This document shows positions 1 through 7,018 of a stretch of 12,327 nt of DNA, one piece after another. The notes under the pieces are model-generated. The model ran no database searches. It saw only the letters and a list, made by a program, of their open reading frames with translations, and had not been told where the DNA came from. Origin of the DNA: Lysobacteraceae bacterium (GTDB taxonomy: Bacteria; Pseudomonadota; Gammaproteobacteria; Xanthomonadales; Xanthomonadaceae). Made by a program: the position numbers and the translations under genes. The stretch spans positions 1-12,327 of the forward strand of contig JAIXTZ010000315.1 of the NCBI GenBank assembly GCA_027483745.1. The letters run 5' to 3'. The stretch's first letter is position 1, and every line of letters begins with the position of its first letter.

Positions 1-168
1 AGTTTCTCTGGTTGGACATCAGGCTTTCGTCCGCATTCCTGCGCGACGCGCCCACCTGCAATGCATCTTGCGATGCGTGGGAAAACCGGCGTGCGGGATG
101 CGCGCCGGAGCGGTTCTTCCGACGGATCGCGGAGCGACGAAGGCGTCGCCGGTGCCGCAGTCGGACGA
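1..168. other. Non-coding left edge downstream of cmk
   Basis: No gene can be supported here. Reading leftwards from cmk there is a terminator-like hairpin (82-108), then a small GCATC-GCAA-GATGC hairpin (63-76) with a GNRA-type loop, then an ATG at 19-17 that leaves only six codons (MSNQRN) before the edge. In many gammaproteobacteria rpsA follows cmk, but those six residues do not match the usual start of ribosomal protein S1. Either rpsA starts outside the window or another gene follows. The ATG lacks a convincing ribosome binding site. Confidence 0.5.
82..108 (-). terminator. Candidate intrinsic terminator of the serC-cmk operon
   Basis: On the minus strand, about 60 bases past the cmk stop, the arms CCGGCG and CGCCGG (103-108 and 86-91) pair. 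Two further G-C pairs continue inside after one mismatch, closing a 5-base loop. TTTTCCC follows directly (85 downwards). The U-run is short, so termination may be partial. The position suits the end of the operon. Confidence 0.55.
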
Positions 169-897
169 CTACGGCCGCCGCATCGAGTCGGGAACGAGCG
201 CCAGGACGTGCTGGACCACCTCGCCGATCGACCGGCCGGTGGAATCCAGGAAAAGCGCATCGGGTGCGGGTTTCAGGGGCGCCACCGCACGGCTGGCATC
301 GCGTTCGTCGCGCGCCGAGATTTCGTGCAGAAGACTGTCGAAATTAACAGAAACCCCCTTTTCCTTCAACTGCTTATGCCTGCGCCGGGCGCGCTCGTCG
401 GCGCTGGCGGTCAGGAAGACCTTGAAGGGGGCATCGGGGAAGATCACCGTGCCCATGTCGCGCCCATCGGCCACCAGGCCGGGATCAGCGCGGAAACTGC
501 GCTGAAGATCGGTCAATGCGCCGCGAACGGGCGGGTGTGCGGCGATGGCGGAGGCCGCCGCACCGGCGGTTTCCATGCGCAGCTGGTGGGTCGCGTCCTT
601 GCCGTTGACCCAGACCTTGGGCTCGCCTTCACCGTCGCCATCGAAGCGAATGACGGTGCGCGAGGCACAGGCCGCCACCGCCTCGGCATCGGAAAGGTCG
701 ATTTGTTCCCATGCAGCGGCCAGGCCGACCGCGCGATAAAGCGCGCCGGAATCGAGGTAATGCCAGCCGAGCGCATGGGCCACCATGCGGCTGACGGTGC
801 CCTTGCCCGACCCGGACGGCCCGTCGATGGTAAGGACGGGCGCGGGAGCGCCGGCGGCGGTGGCCGGATCGCGGCCGCGGGAGGTCGAAGGACTCAT
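169..897 (-). CDS. cmk: Cytidylate kinase (CMP/dCMP kinase)
   Basis: Cytosolic kinase that uses ATP to turn CMP and dCMP into their diphosphates, recycling pyrimidine nucleotides. The protein is 242 aa, near the usual 225-230 plus a longer N-terminus. A P-loop GPSGSGKGT lies at residues 26-34, followed by the NMP-binding motif [10 protein letters not shown] (49-58), the conserved DGRDMGTV (144-151), and the lid stretch RDERDASR with APLKPAPDA (about 196-214). The chosen ATG lies 13 bases after the aroA stop. An open frame runs further upstream to 993, but those residues overlap aroA and do not look like Cmk. The Shine-Dalgarno sequence is weak, so coupling to aroA translation is likely. The exact start within the first 20 residues is less certain than the identity. 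Confidence 0.96.
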   Translation of the reverse strand: MSPSTSRGRDPATAAGAPAPVLTIDGPSGSGKGTVSRMVAHALGWHYLDSGALYRAVGLAAAWEQIDLSDAEAVAACASRTVIRFDGDGEGEPKVWVNGKDATHQLRMETAGAAASAIAAHPPVRGALTDLQRSFRADPGLVADGRDMGTVIFPDAPFKVFLTASADERARRRHKQLKEKGVSVNFDSLLHEISARDERDASRAVAPLKPAPDALFLDSTGRSIGEVVQHVLALVPDSMRRP

Positions 898-910
898 GCG
901 GGGCGGCAGT

Positions 911-2269
911 CTACGCGAGTCGCAGCCCGAACCCGACCCCTCGAGCCAGCGTTTCGAAGCCCGGGAAGGAGGTCGCGACGTTCGCCACATCATCGATGGC
1001 GACCTCGCCCTCGGCGCACTGCGCGGCGACGGCCAAGCTCATCGCGATGCGGTGGTCGCCACGGCTGTCGGCCTGCCCACCCCGGAGCCGCCCGGCTCGC
1101 GCTTCGCTGGGCGTGGCGGCGACATTCGCGGTGAAGCCGCTGCCGGTGATGATCGCGCCGTCCGGGGTTTCCTCGATGGTCGCGCCGAGGGCCTTCAGGC
1201 CTGCCGCCATCACCGCGATGCGATCCGACTCCTTCACCCGAAGCTCGGCCGCGCCGCTGACAACGGTCGTGCCTTCGGCCAGCGCAGCCGCCGTGAACAG
1301 GGCCGGGAACTCGTCGATCATGTCGGGCACCAGCGCTTCCGGGATCGCCGCGCCCTGCAGGCGGGCCGCCCGGACCTCGATGTCAGCCACCGGCTCGCCC
1401 CCCTGCTCGCCCGCCGGGCGAACCGTGAGATCGGCGCCCATCCGGCGCAGCGCCTCAAGCAGCCCGGTGCGGCGCGGATTCACACCCACCCGCTCCAGCA
1501 CCAGGTGCGAACCGGGAATGACGCTGGCGGCCACCAGGAAGAACGCGGCGGAACTGAAGTCGGCCGGGACGTCGACCGAGGTGGCCGTGAGCACCCGACC
1601 GGGGCGCAGCGTGGCGATCCCCGGCGCGAAATCGATGTCGGCCCCGAAGGCGGACAGCATCCGCTCGGTGTAGTCGCGGGTCGGGTGCGGCTCGCGGACC
1701 GTGGTCGGGCCCTCGGCGTACAGGCCGGCGAGAAGGATCGCGGACTTCACCTGCGCGCTGGCCACAGGGCATTCATAATCAATGCCTTGCAGAACATTGT
1801 TCGCGTGGATTCGAAGCGGAGGCAATCCGCTTTCGCTGTCGATCCGGGCGCCCATGCGCGCCAGCGGGTCGATGACGCGGCGCATCGGCCGCTTGCTCAG
1901 GGAGGCATCGCCGACCAGCGTGCTCTCGAAGGCCTGCCCGGCCAGCAGGCCGGCCAGCAGGCGCATGCCCGTGCCGGCGTTGCCGCAATCCAGCGAGCCG
2001 TCAGCGGGCCGCAAGCCCCGCAAACCCACGCCATGGACGATGCGCTCGCCCTCGCCAGAGGCCTCAATGCGAACGCCCAAGCGCTGCAGGATGGCCGCCG
2101 TCGCGACGGTGTCCTCGCCTTCGAGAAAGCCGCTCACGCGGGTCGTGCCTTGCGCCAGCGCGCCGAGCATCACCGAGCGGTGCGAGACCGACTTGTCCCC
2201 CGGGACGCGCAGCCGCCCCGTCAGCGGTCGGCCGGGGGCGGCGATCCACGAGGCCGCGCTGCCGCTCAT
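911..2269 (-). CDS. aroA: 3-phosphoshikimate 1-carboxyvinyltransferase (EPSP synthase)
   Basis: Sixth step of the shikimate pathway: joins phosphoenolpyruvate to shikimate-3-phosphate to make EPSP, on the way to chorismate. At 452 aa it is a full-length two-domain enzyme. Visible motifs are GDKS (24-27), GNAGTGMR (96-103), KRPM (126-129), SAQVK (171-175), RDYTE (198-202), DE (319-320), KESDR (346-350) and DHRIAM (405-410). SAQVK and the RDxTE stretch are closer to class II (CP4-like) enzymes than to the E. coli type, but the loop keeps Gly at residue 99 where CP4 has Ala. The ATG overlaps the hisC stop as ATGA, with GGAG seven bases upstream (2277-2280), which fixes the start. Third-to-fourth gene junction of the operon. 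Confidence 0.97.
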   Translation of the reverse strand: MSGSAASWIAAPGRPLTGRLRVPGDKSVSHRSVMLGALAQGTTRVSGFLEGEDTVATAAILQRLGVRIEASGEGERIVHGVGLRGLRPADGSLDCGNAGTGMRLLAGLLAGQAFESTLVGDASLSKRPMRRVIDPLARMGARIDSESGLPPLRIHANNVLQGIDYECPVASAQVKSAILLAGLYAEGPTTVREPHPTRDYTERMLSAFGADIDFAPGIATLRPGRVLTATSVDVPADFSSAAFFLVAASVIPGSHLVLERVGVNPRRTGLLEALRRMGADLTVRPAGEQGGEPVADIEVRAARLQGAAIPEALVPDMIDEFPALFTAAALAEGTTVVSGAAELRVKESDRIAVMAAGLKALGATIEETPDGAIITGSGFTANVAATPSEARAGRLRGGQADSRGDHRIAMSLAVAAQCAEGEVAIDDVANVATSFPGFETLARGVGFGLRLA

Positions 2270-3432
2270 GCGGACGCTCCGGCGGCGGGTGCGGACAGTC
2301 CGGCCTCGGCCATCACGGCATCAAGCGCCTTCAAGAGCCGGGCGTTCTGCTCGACCTTGCCCACCGTGATGCGCAGGCACTGCGGCAGGCCGTAGCCGCG
2401 CATCGGCCTCACGACGATGTCGCGTGCGAGCAGGCCACGATCGATGGCGGCGGCGGTTTCGGGGGCGCCGAAATCGACCAGCAGGAAATTGGTCTGCGAG
2501 GGGTGGACGAACCAGCCTCGGGCCTTCAGCTCGATGGCCAGGGCCTCGCGGTTGCCGGCCGTCTCGTGCAGCACGGTGGCGATGTGGGACTCGTCCTTCA
2601 GGGCTGCCGCAGCGGCGGCGAGCCCCGGGCTGTTGACGTTGAAGCTCTCCCGGACGCGCTCCATGACGGCCACAACCCCAGGGTCGGCCACCAGCACGCC
2701 CACGCGCAGCGCGGCCAGACCGTGCAGCTTCGAGAAGGTGCGCGTCACCAATAGATTCTGATACTTACCAAGCAAACTTAAAGCGGATTCGCAACCCGGC
2801 TGGTCAAGGAATTCCCCGTAAGCCTCGTCGAGCACCACCAGCGTGTCGGGGCCGGCGGCCTGCAGCAGGCGTTCGATCTGGGCCGTGGTGAGCCACGTGC
2901 CGGTGGGGTTGTTCGGGTTGGCCAGCATCACCAGCCCGTGGGCTGGCGTCACGGCGGCGATCATCGCGTCGATGTCGTGGCCACGCGGCTGGGTCGGGTG
3001 GTCCTTGGGCAGGGCCTCGACCACATCGAGCCGGGCGTTGGCGGCCTGCGCCGCCAAGGGGTAGACCGCGAAGCAATAGCGCGAGACCAGCACCGGGCGC
3101 TCCGGCCCGGCGAAAACCTGCGCCACTTGCATCAGCAGCTCATGAGTGCCGTTGCCGAGCAGCAGCTGCTCGCGTGGAACCCCGAAGGCCTCAGCCAGCG
3201 CGTGCTTGAGCACGCCGCCGCGCGGGTCCGGGTAGAGCTCAAGCGTATCCAACTCGGAACGCAGCGCGGCCATGGCCAGCAGGCTGGGGCCCCAGGCGCT
3301 CTCGTTGCCACCGAGTTCGAGCAGCCCCTGGTCGCCCGCCTTGTTCCGCAGGGCAACGATGTCATGGCCGGGGTCGTAGCTGGCGAGGCCGCGGATACCC
3401 GGGCTGGCCAGGGCGCCGAAATCACGCCCCAT
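2266..3432 (-). CDS. hisC: Histidinol-phosphate/aromatic aminotransferase of the HisC family
   Basis: PLP-dependent fold-type I aminotransferase, 388 aa. It shows the ANPNNPTG turn (171-178), DEAY (202-205) holding the cofactor aspartate, TFSKLHGLAALRVG (232-245) with the Schiff-base lysine at 235, and LRITVG with the substrate carboxylate-binding arginine at 354. Family knowledge: HisC acts on histidinol phosphate, but copies inside aromatic operons (as in pseudomonads) often serve as broad-specificity aromatic aminotransferases. The location between pheA and aroA favours a role in the last step to phenylalanine or tyrosine; this is inference. The start ATG overlaps the pheA stop by one base (TGATG), so translation is probably coupled. 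Upstream in-frame codons to 3564 lie within pheA and show no family similarity. Confidence 0.93.
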   Translation of the reverse strand: MGRDFGALASPGIRGLASYDPGHDIVALRNKAGDQGLLELGGNESAWGPSLLAMAALRSELDTLELYPDPRGGVLKHALAEAFGVPREQLLLGNGTHELLMQVAQVFAGPERPVLVSRYCFAVYPLAAQAANARLDVVEALPKDHPTQPRGHDIDAMIAAVTPAHGLVMLANPNNPTGTWLTTAQIERLLQAAGPDTLVVLDEAYGEFLDQPGCESALSLLGKYQNLLVTRTFSKLHGLAALRVGVLVADPGVVAVMERVRESFNVNSPGLAAAAAALKDESHIATVLHETAGNREALAIELKARGWFVHPSQTNFLLVDFGAPETAAAIDRGLLARDIVVRPMRGYGLPQCLRITVGKVEQNARLLKALDAVMAEAGLSAPAAGASA

Positions 3433-4550
3433 CAGAGCACCGCCACCGGGTAGGACCCGAGGATCTTCACCGAGGAGGCGAAGGCGCCGAGCTGCTGCAG
3501 GGCCGCCTGCATTTCGGGCTGGTCGACATGGCCGGACACGTCGATGAAGAACGCGTACTCCCAACGCCGGGTATGGGCCGGCCGCGACTCGATGCGGTTC
3601 AGCGACAGGCCTGCATCGGCGAAGGGCTTGAGGATGCCGAACAGCGCGCCCGGCTGGTCGTTGACGAAGACCAGCAGCGAGGTGCGGTCATGGCCGCACG
3701 TGGGCAGCAACTCGCGGCCGAGCACGAGGAAGCGCGTGGTGTTGTCGGCGCGGTCGTTGGCCGGGCCAGCGATCGTCTTCAAGCCATACACGTGGCCCGC
3801 CGACTCGCCCGCCAGCGCGGCGGCATCATCGGCATTGCGGGCACGGCGGGCCGCGTCGGCATTGCTCGGCGTGGGCACCAGTTCGGCCTTCGGGAGGTTG
3901 GCGCGCAGCCAGGCCTTGCACTGGGCCAGGGACTGCGGGTGCGCATAGACGCGCTCGATGTCCTCGATGCGCCCCGTGCGGCCGAGCAGGTACTGGTGGA
4001 TGCCCAGCTCGACCTCGCCGCAGATCTTCAGCGACGAGGTCAGGAACATGTCCAGCGTCGACTGGATGGTGCCCTGCCCCGAGTTTTCGACCGGCACCAC
4101 GCCGAAGTCGGCGTTGCCCGCCTCCACCTCCTGGAAGACTTCCTCGATGCTGGCCAGGGGCAGGCCCTTGGCCGAATGGCCGAAGTGCTTGTGCACCGCC
4201 TGCTGCGAGAAGGTGCCTTCGGGGCCGAGATAGCCGACTTTCAGCGGCTCCTGCTGGGCGAGGCAGGCCGACATGATCTCGCGGAAGAGGCGCACCAGCA
4301 CCTCGTCCGCCAGCGGCCCTTCGTTGCGATCGATCACGCGGCGCAGCACCTGCGCCTCGCGCTCCGGGCGGTAGTAGTCGACAGCCGCCTTCAGCGGCCC
4401 CTTGGCTCGGCCGACCTGCTGCGCCCAGCGGGCGCGCTCGGCGATCAGCTGCTGGATGGTCTCGTCGATGCCGTCAATGCGGGCCCGGACCTGGCCGAGG
4501 TCGAGCGGCACACCGCCCCCCCCGGCCGTCGTCTGCAGTTCGTCAGCCAT
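3432..4550 (-). CDS. pheA: Bifunctional chorismate mutase / prephenate dehydratase (P-protein)
   Basis: Converts chorismate to prephenate and then to phenylpyruvate, the committed route to phenylalanine. The 372 aa carry an AroQ-type chorismate mutase helix bundle at about 18-98 (including RARIDGID and YYRPERE), a prephenate dehydratase domain at about 103-280 ending in the catalytic TRF motif (272-274), and a C-terminal ACT domain at about 289-366. The ACT domain contains the phenylalanine-binding GALF (301-304) and ESRP (321-324), so feedback inhibition by phenylalanine is expected. The start ATG is three bases after the serC stop, so serC and pheA are surely co-transcribed. Residues 10-13 are four glycines encoded partly by a run of eight G (4516-4523), an odd feature so close to the start. 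Confidence 0.97.
   Translation of the reverse strand: MADELQTTAGGGGVPLDLGQVRARIDGIDETIQQLIAERARWAQQVGRAKGPLKAAVDYYRPEREAQVLRRVIDRNEGPLADEVLVRLFREIMSACLAQQEPLKVGYLGPEGTFSQQAVHKHFGHSAKGLPLASIEEVFQEVEAGNADFGVVPVENSGQGTIQSTLDMFLTSSLKICGEVELGIHQYLLGRTGRIEDIERVYAHPQSLAQCKAWLRANLPKAELVPTPSNADAARRARNADDAAALAGESAGHVYGLKTIAGPANDRADNTTRFLVLGRELLPTCGHDRTSLLVFVNDQPGALFGILKPFADAGLSLNRIESRPAHTRRWEYAFFIDVSGHVDQPEMQAALQQLGAFASSVKILGSYPVAVL
4516..4523 (-). repeat. Homopolymer run of eight G in the pheA 5' end
   Basis: Eight consecutive C on the plus strand (G on the coding strand) fall in codons 10-12 of pheA, ahead of the chorismate mutase domain. Runs of this length are prone to replication slippage and to sequencing error. 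A change of one base would shift the frame of the whole enzyme and could disturb coupling to hisC. Confidence 0.9.
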
Positions 4551-4553
4551 GGC

Positions 4554-5639
4554 TCACCCGTGCCGCTTGGCGAAATCGCCCATGAAGTCGACGAGGGCGG
4601 CGACCGCCTCGTACGGCAGCGCGTTGTAGATCGAGGCGCGCATGCCGCCGAGGTCGCGGTGGCCCTTCAGCGCCAGCAGGCCGGCGGCCTCCGATTCCTT
4701 CAGGAAGGCAGCGTCGAGCGCGGCGTCCTTCAGCATGAATGGCACGTTCATCAGCGAACGGGCGTTCAGCGCCACCGGGTTGCGGTAGAAGCCGCCGCTG
4801 CTATCGATGGCGGCGTACAGGGCCTCGGCCTTGCGGCGGTTGTTGGCCTCGAACGTGGCGAGACCGCCCTGCTCGAGCATCCACTCGAACACCAGGCCGG
4901 CGAGGTACCAGCTGAAGGTCGGCGGCGTGTTGAGCATCGAGCCCTGCGCCGCGTGCTCCTTGTAGCTGAGGATCTTGGCGCGCCGCTGGCCGGCGCGTTC
5001 CAGGAGGTCCTTGCGGATCACCATGACGAGCAGACCCGAGGGGCCGATGTTCTTCTGCGCGCCGGCGTAGATGACCCCGTACTTCGTGACGTCGATCGGG
5101 CGCGAGAGGATGGACGAGCTGAAGTCCGCGACCAGCGGCACGTCGCCGGTGGCGATGGCGTCGGGGTACTCGACGCCGTGGATGGTTTCGTTGGCGACGA
5201 GATGGACGAAGGCCGAGTCGGCACCGATCGAGTAAGAACCCGCCGCGGGCAGGGTCGTGTAGTTCGAGCCGGCGGTGTCGGCGATGACCTGGACGGCGGA
5301 ATGGGCCTTGCCCTCACTCGCGGCCTTCTTGCTCCAGGCGCCGGTGACGAGGTAGTCGGCACGCTGGCCGGCGGCAGCCAGGTTCATCGGCAGCAGGGCG
5401 AAGTGGGTGGTGGCGCCGCCCTGCAGGAAGAGCACGGCGTAGTCGTCGGTGATGCCCATCAGCTTGCGGAGATCGGCTTCGGCCTTCTCGGCCACCGCGA
5501 TGAAGGCCTTGCCGCGATGCGACACCTCCATCACCGAGGCGCGTTCACCGCCCCACTCGAGCAGTTCGGCCTGCGCCCGGCGCAGCACCGGCTCCGGAAG
5601 TACGGCCGGACCGGCACTGAAGTTGTATCCCCGCGACAT
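4554..5639 (-). CDS. serC: Phosphoserine aminotransferase
   Basis: PLP enzyme that transaminates 3-phosphohydroxypyruvate with glutamate to phosphoserine, and also serves the 4-phosphohydroxythreonine step of PLP synthesis. The length of 361 aa is typical. The sequence opens with YNFSAGPAVLP, has EVSHRGKAF (38-46), GGATTHF (74-80), the cofactor lysine in AGAQKNIGPSG (K196), and the C-terminal KGHRDLGGMRASIYNA (325-340). The start is fixed by GGAGG at 5647-5651, seven bases upstream of the ATG; in-frame residues upstream do not fit the family. First gene of the operon, placing serine/PLP synthesis ahead of the PLP-using aminotransferase HisC, an arrangement known in gammaproteobacteria. Confidence 0.98.
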   Translation of the reverse strand: MSRGYNFSAGPAVLPEPVLRRAQAELLEWGGERASVMEVSHRGKAFIAVAEKAEADLRKLMGITDDYAVLFLQGGATTHFALLPMNLAAAGQRADYLVTGAWSKKAASEGKAHSAVQVIADTAGSNYTTLPAAGSYSIGADSAFVHLVANETIHGVEYPDAIATGDVPLVADFSSSILSRPIDVTKYGVIYAGAQKNIGPSGLLVMVIRKDLLERAGQRRAKILSYKEHAAQGSMLNTPPTFSWYLAGLVFEWMLEQGGLATFEANNRRKAEALYAAIDSSGGFYRNPVALNARSLMNVPFMLKDAALDAAFLKESEAAGLLALKGHRDLGGMRASIYNALPYEAVAALVDFMGDFAKRHG

Positions 5640-5664
5640 CACCGCACCTCCGTTGAATGAAAGG

Positions 5665-5684
5665 TCGACGCTAGCACGCGTCGA
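5665..5684. promoter_or_regulatory. Inverted repeat over the putative serC -10 box
   Basis: A perfect 7-bp inverted repeat, TCGACGC and GCGTCGA, is separated by six bases (5665-5671 and 5678-5684). It spans the candidate -10 box of serC, the usual place for a repressor operator. It could instead fold as a leader hairpin if transcription begins at the upstream TCTAAT. A further GTCGAC palindrome lies at 5691-5696. No regulator is visible in the window. Confidence 0.35.
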
Positions 5685-5695
5685 GAATCCGTCGA
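5668..5695 (-). promoter_or_regulatory. Candidate serC operon promoter
   Basis: Minus strand: TCGACG (5690-5695) as a -35 box matches four of six consensus bases. It is spaced 16 bases from TAGCGT (5668-5673), which is preceded by TGC as in an extended -10. The predicted transcript start would give a leader of about 20 bases containing the strong GGAGG site. A second -10-like TCTAAT lies at 5710-5715 but has no -35 partner. This is pattern reading only. Confidence 0.35.
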
Positions 5696-5728
5696 CAGTA
5701 GTGAGTGCGATTAGAGTCGAATCTCGAA

Positions 5729-5744
5729 ATGCCCTCTGGGGCAT
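5729..5744 (-). terminator. Weak terminator-like hairpin after the FHA gene
   Basis: ATGCCC (5729-5734) and GGGCAT (5739-5744) pair perfectly around a 4-base loop, 17 bases beyond the stop of the FHA gene. On the minus strand TTTCG follows. The U-run is only three bases, so this may be a weak terminator or a protein-binding palindrome upstream of serC. Confidence 0.35.
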
Positions 5745-5760
5745 CACGCGGGCGGGGGGA

Positions 5761-6618
5761 TCAGCTTTTCGGCGCGTAAACGAAGAAGGCTGTGAGTGCC
5801 GCCGCCAGCGCGGCCGCGGCCGCCACAAGCAGGTAGAGCCCGCTGAGATCACGCTTCGGCGTCGGAAGCGCGGGGGAAGGCGCCTTCGGAGCGTTGATCG
5901 AGGGTATCGAGGTGGTCGTTGACACGTCGCGCCGCAACGGCGCAGGCGTCGCCCCGCCCTCGCTGGCCTGCCCCAAGCCGGGGGATTCGATTACGAAGCG
6001 CTGGTCGCCAAGCTCGATCTGGTCGCCCTGCGAAAGCACCGCGCCGCGGACGGCATGGCCGTTGACGCGCACCAGGGCTGCCGGGGACAAGGTTCGCAGC
6101 ACCACGGCGCCATCCTCGATATCGATCTGCGCGTGGCGGTCTTGCAAGCCCGGCCCCTCTAGGCGAGCGTCGCTGCCTGCACCACGACCCAAGACCCGCG
6201 CCGACGACAGCGGCAGGCAGCGACCAAACCACGCGCCACTGAGGCCGCGCAAGGAAGCCTTGGCGGCGGCGAAGGCCGAACCTTCCTCCTGAATGCGCCG
6301 GCGAGCCGGGGCTTCCGGGTTTGCCGGCGCCGGTGGCGGCCGGTCGGATTCCACGCGCACCTGAACCCCAGCAAGACAGACCAGATCACCCGCACGAAGG
6401 AAGGCGATGCGCTTCACCGGCCGGGCATTGACGATGACCGTGGCGCCCTGCGGCACCGTCAGCCAATGGCCACGTCGACCGGTCGCGAACACGGCATGCA
6501 GCGGCGCAAGGCCCGCGATCGCGACGGTCGTCCCGCCACCCGCGGCGCTTCCGACGCCGACCTGTCCGTGCTCGAGATTGACCGCGGCATGCTCGCCGTT
6601 CGGAAACGTCAGTCGCAT
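5761..6618 (-). CDS. Membrane-anchored protein with two FHA-like domains
   Basis: Predicted 285-aa tail-anchored protein with a cytosolic N-terminus. Residues about 1-90 form a degenerate FHA-like fold (LEHGQVGVG, VNARPV, LRAGD). Residues about 135-212 form a clearer FHA domain with LGR (143-145), a serine at 149, RH (161-162), VNG (185-187) and GDQIELG (198-204), the residues that usually bind phosphothreonine peptides. A Ser/Pro/Ala-rich linker follows, then one hydrophobic helix (about 261-281) and a short YAPKS end. The start is set by AGGAGG four bases before the ATG; the spacing is a little short. The partner is unknown: no Ser/Thr kinase or phosphatase lies in the window. It reads towards serC but is probably a separate unit. 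The family identity is solid; the role is not inferable. Confidence 0.85.
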   Translation of the reverse strand: MRLTFPNGEHAAVNLEHGQVGVGSAAGGGTTVAIAGLAPLHAVFATGRRGHWLTVPQGATVIVNARPVKRIAFLRAGDLVCLAGVQVRVESDRPPPAPANPEAPARRRIQEEGSAFAAAKASLRGLSGAWFGRCLPLSSARVLGRGAGSDARLEGPGLQDRHAQIDIEDGAVVLRTLSPAALVRVNGHAVRGAVLSQGDQIELGDQRFVIESPGLGQASEGGATPAPLRRDVSTTTSIPSINAPKAPSPALPTPKRDLSGLYLLVAAAAALAAALTAFFVYAPKS

Positions 6619-6637
6619 TAGGCCTCCTGCGCGGCGA

Positions 6638-6643
6638 AAGGTA
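6638..6643 (-). promoter_or_regulatory. Candidate -10 box for the FHA gene
   Basis: TACCTT preceded by TGTGC (TGn, extended -10 form) lies 19 bases upstream of the FHA gene ATG on the minus strand. No good -35 box is seen. The 91-base gap 6619-6709 must serve both this gene and the divergent PHA-system gene. For the latter, CAGAAT (6685-6690), 19 bases ahead of its ATG, is the best -10 candidate. Confidence 0.25.
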
Positions 6644-6709
6644 GCACAGGCTTCACGGACTGGCCGGCGCGCCATCGCATGGCACAGAATCGCCGCCCAG
6701 GAGGGCCCC

Positions 6710-6985
6710 ATGACCGATATCGACATCCGCCGCACGCATTCCGTGCCGCTGAAGGAAGCCAAGGCGCGGGTGGAGCGTATCGCCGAACGCATCGCCGAAC
6801 GCTTCGACGTGGACTACGGCTGGAAGGGCAACACGCTGCAGTTCACCCGAAGCGGCGTCGAAGGACAGATCGCGGTGAGTGCGAAAGAGGTGCACGTGAT
6901 GGTGCGGCTCGGCTTCCTGCTGTTCGCGCTGAAGGGCTCGATCGAGCGCGAGATCGACCGAGTCATCGAAGAGCAGTTCCGCTGA
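6710..6985 (+). CDS. Polyhydroxyalkanoic acid system family protein
   Basis: Small 91-aa protein matching the PHA granule-region family found near PHA synthesis or phasin genes; its biochemical role is not established. Visible family features are IDIRRTHSVPLKEAKARVE at the N-terminus, WKGNTLQFTRSGVEGQI in the middle (about 39-55), and LGFLLFALKGSIEREI near the end. Family knowledge rather than the sequence links it to granules. The ATG has AGGAGG five bases upstream (6699-6704), which rules out the longer frame beginning at 6407. It stands alone, divergent from the FHA gene and convergent with the next gene, with no clear terminator in the 33-base gap after it. A phasin gene 2.2 kb downstream supports the assignment. 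Confidence 0.85.
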   Translation: MTDIDIRRTHSVPLKEAKARVERIAERIAERFDVDYGWKGNTLQFTRSGVEGQIAVSAKEVHVMVRLGFLLFALKGSIEREIDRVIEEQFR

Positions 6986-7018
6986 GGCGTTCGGCGCCCT
7001 CGTCATCGGGCACCCGGA

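Noticed and set aside
2..19. Start of a leftward gene (MSNQRN)
   Set aside because: Only six codons are visible and there is no convincing ribosome binding site, so no gene can be called.
785..2395. Open frame of 536 codons on the plus strand, antisense to aroA
   Set aside because: AroA on the minus strand has all family motifs; the antisense product resembles nothing and is Arg/Ala-rich.
3528..5660. Open frame of 710 codons on the plus strand, antisense to pheA and serC
   Set aside because: Its product is low-complexity Arg/Ala/Gly/His sequence with no motif. The opposite strand carries two clear enzymes; long antisense frames are expected at this GC content.
6986..7018. Possible terminator between the PHA-system gene and the convergent unknown gene
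   Set aside because: Only 3-4 bp stems can be drawn and no T-run follows on either strand.
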